Assembly (NCBI GenBank): GCA_900752115.1
Contig: CAADUC010000010.1
Location: forward strand, 1-9,884
Direction of reading: 5' to 3'
DNA: 9,884 nucleotides
Origin: Clostridia bacterium
GTDB taxonomy: Bacteria; Bacillota; Clostridia; Oscillospirales; Acutalibacteraceae
Part shown: piece by piece, positions 8,396-9,884 of the stretch
How the letters are laid out: each line of letters starts with the position of its first letter
Numbering within the stretch: the stretch's first letter is position 1
The notes under the pieces: generated by a model
The model's database searches: none
What the model was told of the DNA's origin: nothing
The model's input: only the letters and a program-made list of their open reading frames with translations
Made by a program: the position numbers and the translations under genes

Positions 8396-8400
8396 CCTCC
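8396..8400 (-). promoter_or_regulatory. Shine-Dalgarno site before rnj, favouring a TTG start
   Basis: GGAGG on the minus strand. It lies 8 bases before TTG (8387) and only 2 before ATG (8393). Standard spacing supports TTG; a start at ATG would need another ribosome site, and I see none. Confidence 0.6.
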
Positions 8401-8420
8401 AATTTCGCGAGGGCATAAGG

Positions 8421-8453
8421 AAAAAGAGCCCGGCAGCACAGAATGCGCCGGAC
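8421..8453 (-). terminator. Terminator-like hairpin inside the rnj leader (possible attenuator)
   Basis: On the minus strand GTCCGGCGCA (8453-8444) can pair with TGC, a bulged T, then GCCGGGC (8438-8428): ten pairs with one G-U wobble, one bulge and a 5-nt loop TTCTG. TCTTTTT (8427-8421) follows at once. This is the form of an intrinsic terminator, yet it lies between the promoter and rnj, about 30-40 bases before the start codon. A regulated attenuator or a partial stop is therefore possible. Pairing was worked out by hand without an energy calculation; function is inference. Confidence 0.45.
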
Positions 8454-8609
8454 AAAAACAGCCCTCACGGCAAATTTTTCTATTATGTCTTTTCCCGTCC
8501 CACAAACACTGGCCGGACACAGCCCGCCCGGTCTTCCCCGCCCCCTTGCGCACACGCCTCGGCTGTGGCTGGCACGGGGGAAAACATTCCGGACACAAAC
8601 ATTATATTC

Positions 8610-8638
8610 ATAATACATGGATTCGGGGAGACTGTCAA
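8610..8638 (-). promoter_or_regulatory. Sigma-A type promoter for the rnj-to-ftsH operon
   Basis: Minus strand: TTGACA (8638-8633, a perfect -35 match), a spacer of exactly 17 bases, and TATTAT (8615-8610, one base from TATAAT). The expected transcription start is near 8602-8604. It is the only near-consensus promoter I see between the prfB terminator and rnj, and it faces the operon. No extended -10 TGn is present, and the bases just upstream of the -35 are G+C rich, so there is no obvious UP element. Confidence 0.75.
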
Positions 8639-8713
8639 GAGCGTGGGCGTCTTTCCTTTCTTTTGCCCCACACAAATTCATACAAAATTAACAATTTTCA
8701 TCTGTAATTCCCG

Positions 8714-8734
8714 TTATTTATGCAGCATAAATAA
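8714..8734. repeat. Perfect 21-base palindrome, operator-like
   Basis: TTATTTATGC, a central A, then GCATAAATAA: two 10-base arms that match perfectly. With one central base it cannot form a useful hairpin, so a dimeric DNA-binding protein is the likelier reader. Its edge is 75 bases upstream of the -35 box of the rnj promoter, within an A+T-rich stretch (about 8670-8746). No known operator was recognised; loose likeness to arginine-repressor boxes is not enough to name it. Confidence 0.5.
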
Positions 8735-9011
8735 TAATTTTGCATCATTCTTGTCTGCGGCACTCCCGGTTTCTTTCCTGCTTCCCGCTGCCCTTTGTCT
8801 AAAAAGTATTCCCCAATCCGAACCAGACCATACAACGAGTCTTCTTTTCTGTCGGATAACTCGGTCCCGCCGCATCATTCTCAGTCCGCCCCAAAACCAT
8901 CTGAAACAGGAGCACCGTCCTCTCAGCCGTTGTCACAAGAGGCAGGCGCCAAAGGCCAAAACAGGCAGCACCGGCTTTCTCCGCTTCCCCGATACTTTTA
9001 CTGTAATCTGC
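8735..9011. other. Spacer between prfB terminator and rnj promoter region; no gene recognised
   Basis: About 275 bases in which I find no supported gene. An 80-codon frame on the minus strand (9041-8799) begins inside the loop of the prfB terminator, has no ribosome site, and resembles no family I know. The plus-strand frames are not protein-like. I looked for tRNA, RNase P, 6S, SRP and tmRNA signatures and for common riboswitch cores and saw none clearly. A small RNA cannot be excluded. Short repeats occur: GCATCATTCT twice (8742-8751, 8872-8881), and an 11-base inverted pair that brackets the region (8734-8744 and 9009-9019). Confidence 0.5.
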
Positions 9012-9057
9012 AAAATTATAAAGCGCTCTCCAGGTCCTCATTGCCGGAGAGCGCTTT
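9012..9057 (-). terminator. Rho-independent terminator of prfB
   Basis: Minus strand: AAAGCGCTCTCC (9057-9046), a 14-nt loop, and GGAGAGCGCTTT (9031-9020), a perfect 12-bp stem, followed by ATAATTTT (9019-9012). The stem begins about 40 bases after the prfB stop. The T tract is broken but adequate. The plus-strand side reads TTTTGTTA, so it could act weakly in both directions, although no plus-strand gene converges here. Confidence 0.85.
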
Positions 9058-9096
9058 TGTTATACGTCATGACAGGAAATACACGGAAGCACATCC

Positions 9097-9884
9097 TTAG
9101 TCGTCCCCGTAGTTCCCCAGGGAGCCAAGGCTCTGCGCTTTCAGGTATGCATTGATAAAGCCGTCCAGATCGCCGTCCATCACCGCGTTGATGTTTCCGT
9201 TCTCAAAGCCGGTACGATGATCCTTTGCAAGGGTATACGGCATAAAGACGTAGGAACGAATCTGGCTGCCCCAGGCGATTTCCTTCTGATCGCCCTTGAT
9301 GTCTTCGATCTTCTCCAGATGCTCGCGCTCCTTAATTTCAAGAAGCTTCGATTTCAGCATGCGCATGGCAACGTCTCTGTTCTGGTACTGGCTGCGCTCC
9401 ACCTGGCAGGACACCACAATACCCGTCGGAATATGAATCAGGCGAACTGCGGAGGACGTCTTGTTGACCTTCTGTCCGCCCGCGCCGCTGGCACGATATA
9501 CTTCCATCTTGATATCGTCGGGATTGATCTCCACCTCGACGGTATCGTCAATCTCCGGCATCACCTCGAGCGAAGCAAAAGAGGTGTGGCGGCGGCCCGA
9601 GGCGTCAAACGGCGACACACGCACCAGACGGTGCACGCCGTTCTCACTTTTGAGAAAACCGTAAGCGTTCCCTCCCTCAATCAGAAGGCTCGCACTCTTG
9701 AGACCCGCCTCTTCGCCGTCAAGATAATCGAGCGTCGTCACCTTATAGCCGTGACGCTCTGCCCAGCGATTGTACATCCGGAAAAGCATTTCGGCCCAAT
9801 CCTGCGCCTCCGTACCGCCCGCACCGGCGTGGAAGGCCAAAATGGCGTTTTTGGCGTCATATTCGCCCGTCAGCAGTGTCGAAA
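9097..9884 (-). CDS. prfB: Peptide chain release factor 2, C-terminal part (start lies beyond the right edge)
   Basis: RF2 recognises UGA and UAA in the ribosomal A site and triggers release of the finished peptide. The visible part is 261 residues plus a partial codon, about 70 percent of a normal RF2 of about 365. Seen, numbering from the first full codon: [14 protein letters not shown] at 16-29; the stop-codon reading motif SPF at 90-92 within [15 protein letters not shown], which marks RF2 rather than RF1; GGQ at 135-137 in [16 protein letters not shown], the tripeptide placed in the peptidyl transferase centre and normally N5-methylated on Gln; and the conserved [10 protein letters not shown] at about 204-213. 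The C-terminus ends in a short tail rich in Gly, Ser and Asp. The N-terminal domain and any programmed +1 frameshift site, common in prfB, lie outside. A strong terminator follows, so it is probably a separate transcription unit from rnj. Confidence 0.97.
   Translation of the reverse strand, partial: STLLTGEYDAKNAILAFHAGAGGTEAQDWAEMLFRMYNRWAERHGYKVTTLDYLDGEEAGLKSASLLIEGGNAYGFLKSENGVHRLVRVSPFDASGRRHTSFASLEVMPEIDDTVEVEINPDDIKMEVYRASGAGGQKVNKTSSAVRLIHIPTGIVVSCQVERSQYQNRDVAMRMLKSKLLEIKEREHLEKIEDIKGDQKEIAWGSQIRSYVFMPYTLAKDHRTGFENGNINAVMDGDLDGFINAYLKAQSLGSLGNYGDD

Larger units (their letters stand above)
8388..8603 (-). other. Long 5' leader of the rnj operon mRNA
   Basis: If transcription starts about 7 bases after the -10 box (near 8603), the mRNA carries roughly 215 nt before the rnj start. 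The leader is rich in G+C and can fold. One imperfect hairpin is bounded by CCCCC and GGGGG on the minus strand (8576-8580 and 8541-8545). Another pairs CCGGGC with GTCCGG over about 8514-8529. A third, at 8428-8453, is followed by a T run. The heptamer TGTCCGG occurs three times on the minus strand (8448-8454, 8513-8519, 8589-8595). No known riboswitch family was recognised. The reading frame of rnj stays open through it, but without a ribosome site or protein similarity, so I treat it as untranslated. Confidence 0.55.

Noticed and set aside
8388..8681. Further N-terminal extension of rnj upstream of 8393
   Set aside because: The frame stays open to 8681, but that would start upstream of the promoter -35 box. 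The extra residues are Cys/Arg/Gly-rich without pattern, and a good ribosome site exists at 8396-8400.
8799..9041. Minus-strand 80-codon frame after prfB
   Set aside because: Its ATG lies in the loop of the prfB terminator hairpin, so any transcript containing it would mostly be ended there. There is no Shine-Dalgarno site and no family likeness. It is mentioned because the translation is not grossly biased; conservation in relatives could revive it.
8565..9155. Plus-strand open frame of 196 codons across the prfB-rnj spacer
   Set aside because: It runs through the prfB terminator and into the prfB coding region in antisense, has no ribosome site, and its protein looks like translated spacer.
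1..9884. Search for CRISPR arrays, insertion sequences, phage genes, toxin-antitoxin pairs, tRNA and rRNA genes
   Set aside because: No regularly spaced repeats, no transposase or integrase motifs, no small paired genes and no tRNA- or rRNA-like sequence were seen. Genes fill the window except for the prfB-rnj spacer.

Overview
The window is a stretch of bacterial core chromosome from a Gram-positive anaerobe type of genome, most likely Bacillota, class Clostridia, perhaps an Oscillospiraceae-like lineage. The evidence is the gene content and order (RNase J, GdpP, L9, DnaB, TilS, Hpt, FtsH), strong purine-rich Shine-Dalgarno sites before almost every gene, frequent GTG and TTG starts, a sigma-A type promoter, and a base composition that looks slightly G+C rich. 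The family-level placement is inference. Every supported gene lies on the minus strand, so the window reads from right to left.

At the right edge is the C-terminal 261 residues of peptide chain release factor 2 (prfB), closed by a strong hairpin terminator (about 9012-9057). About 700 bases without a convincing gene follow. They hold, in order, an unassigned spacer, a perfect 21-base palindrome, a near-consensus promoter (TTGACA, 17 bases, TATTAT), and a leader of about 215 nt ending in a terminator-like hairpin just before the next gene.

From that promoter seven genes run in one tight series with gaps of 5 to 58 bases: rnj (ribonuclease J with a long basic N-terminal extension), gdpP (membrane c-di-AMP phosphodiesterase), rplI (ribosomal protein L9), dnaB (replicative helicase), tilS (tRNA-Ile lysidine synthetase), hpt (hypoxanthine phosphoribosyltransferase) and ftsH (membrane AAA protease, cut by the left edge). 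No internal terminator or clear internal promoter was seen, so a single long operon is the simplest reading. The sub-blocks gdpP-rplI-dnaB and tilS-hpt-ftsH are each familiar conserved clusters in Firmicutes.

The proteins cover mRNA decay, second-messenger turnover, translation, replication, tRNA decoding, purine salvage and membrane protein quality control. This is housekeeping DNA: there is no mobile element, CRISPR array, defence system, tRNA or rRNA. The points that merit a second look are regulatory (the rnj leader and the upstream palindrome) and the RNase J extension. I found no evidence of an undescribed multi-gene system.
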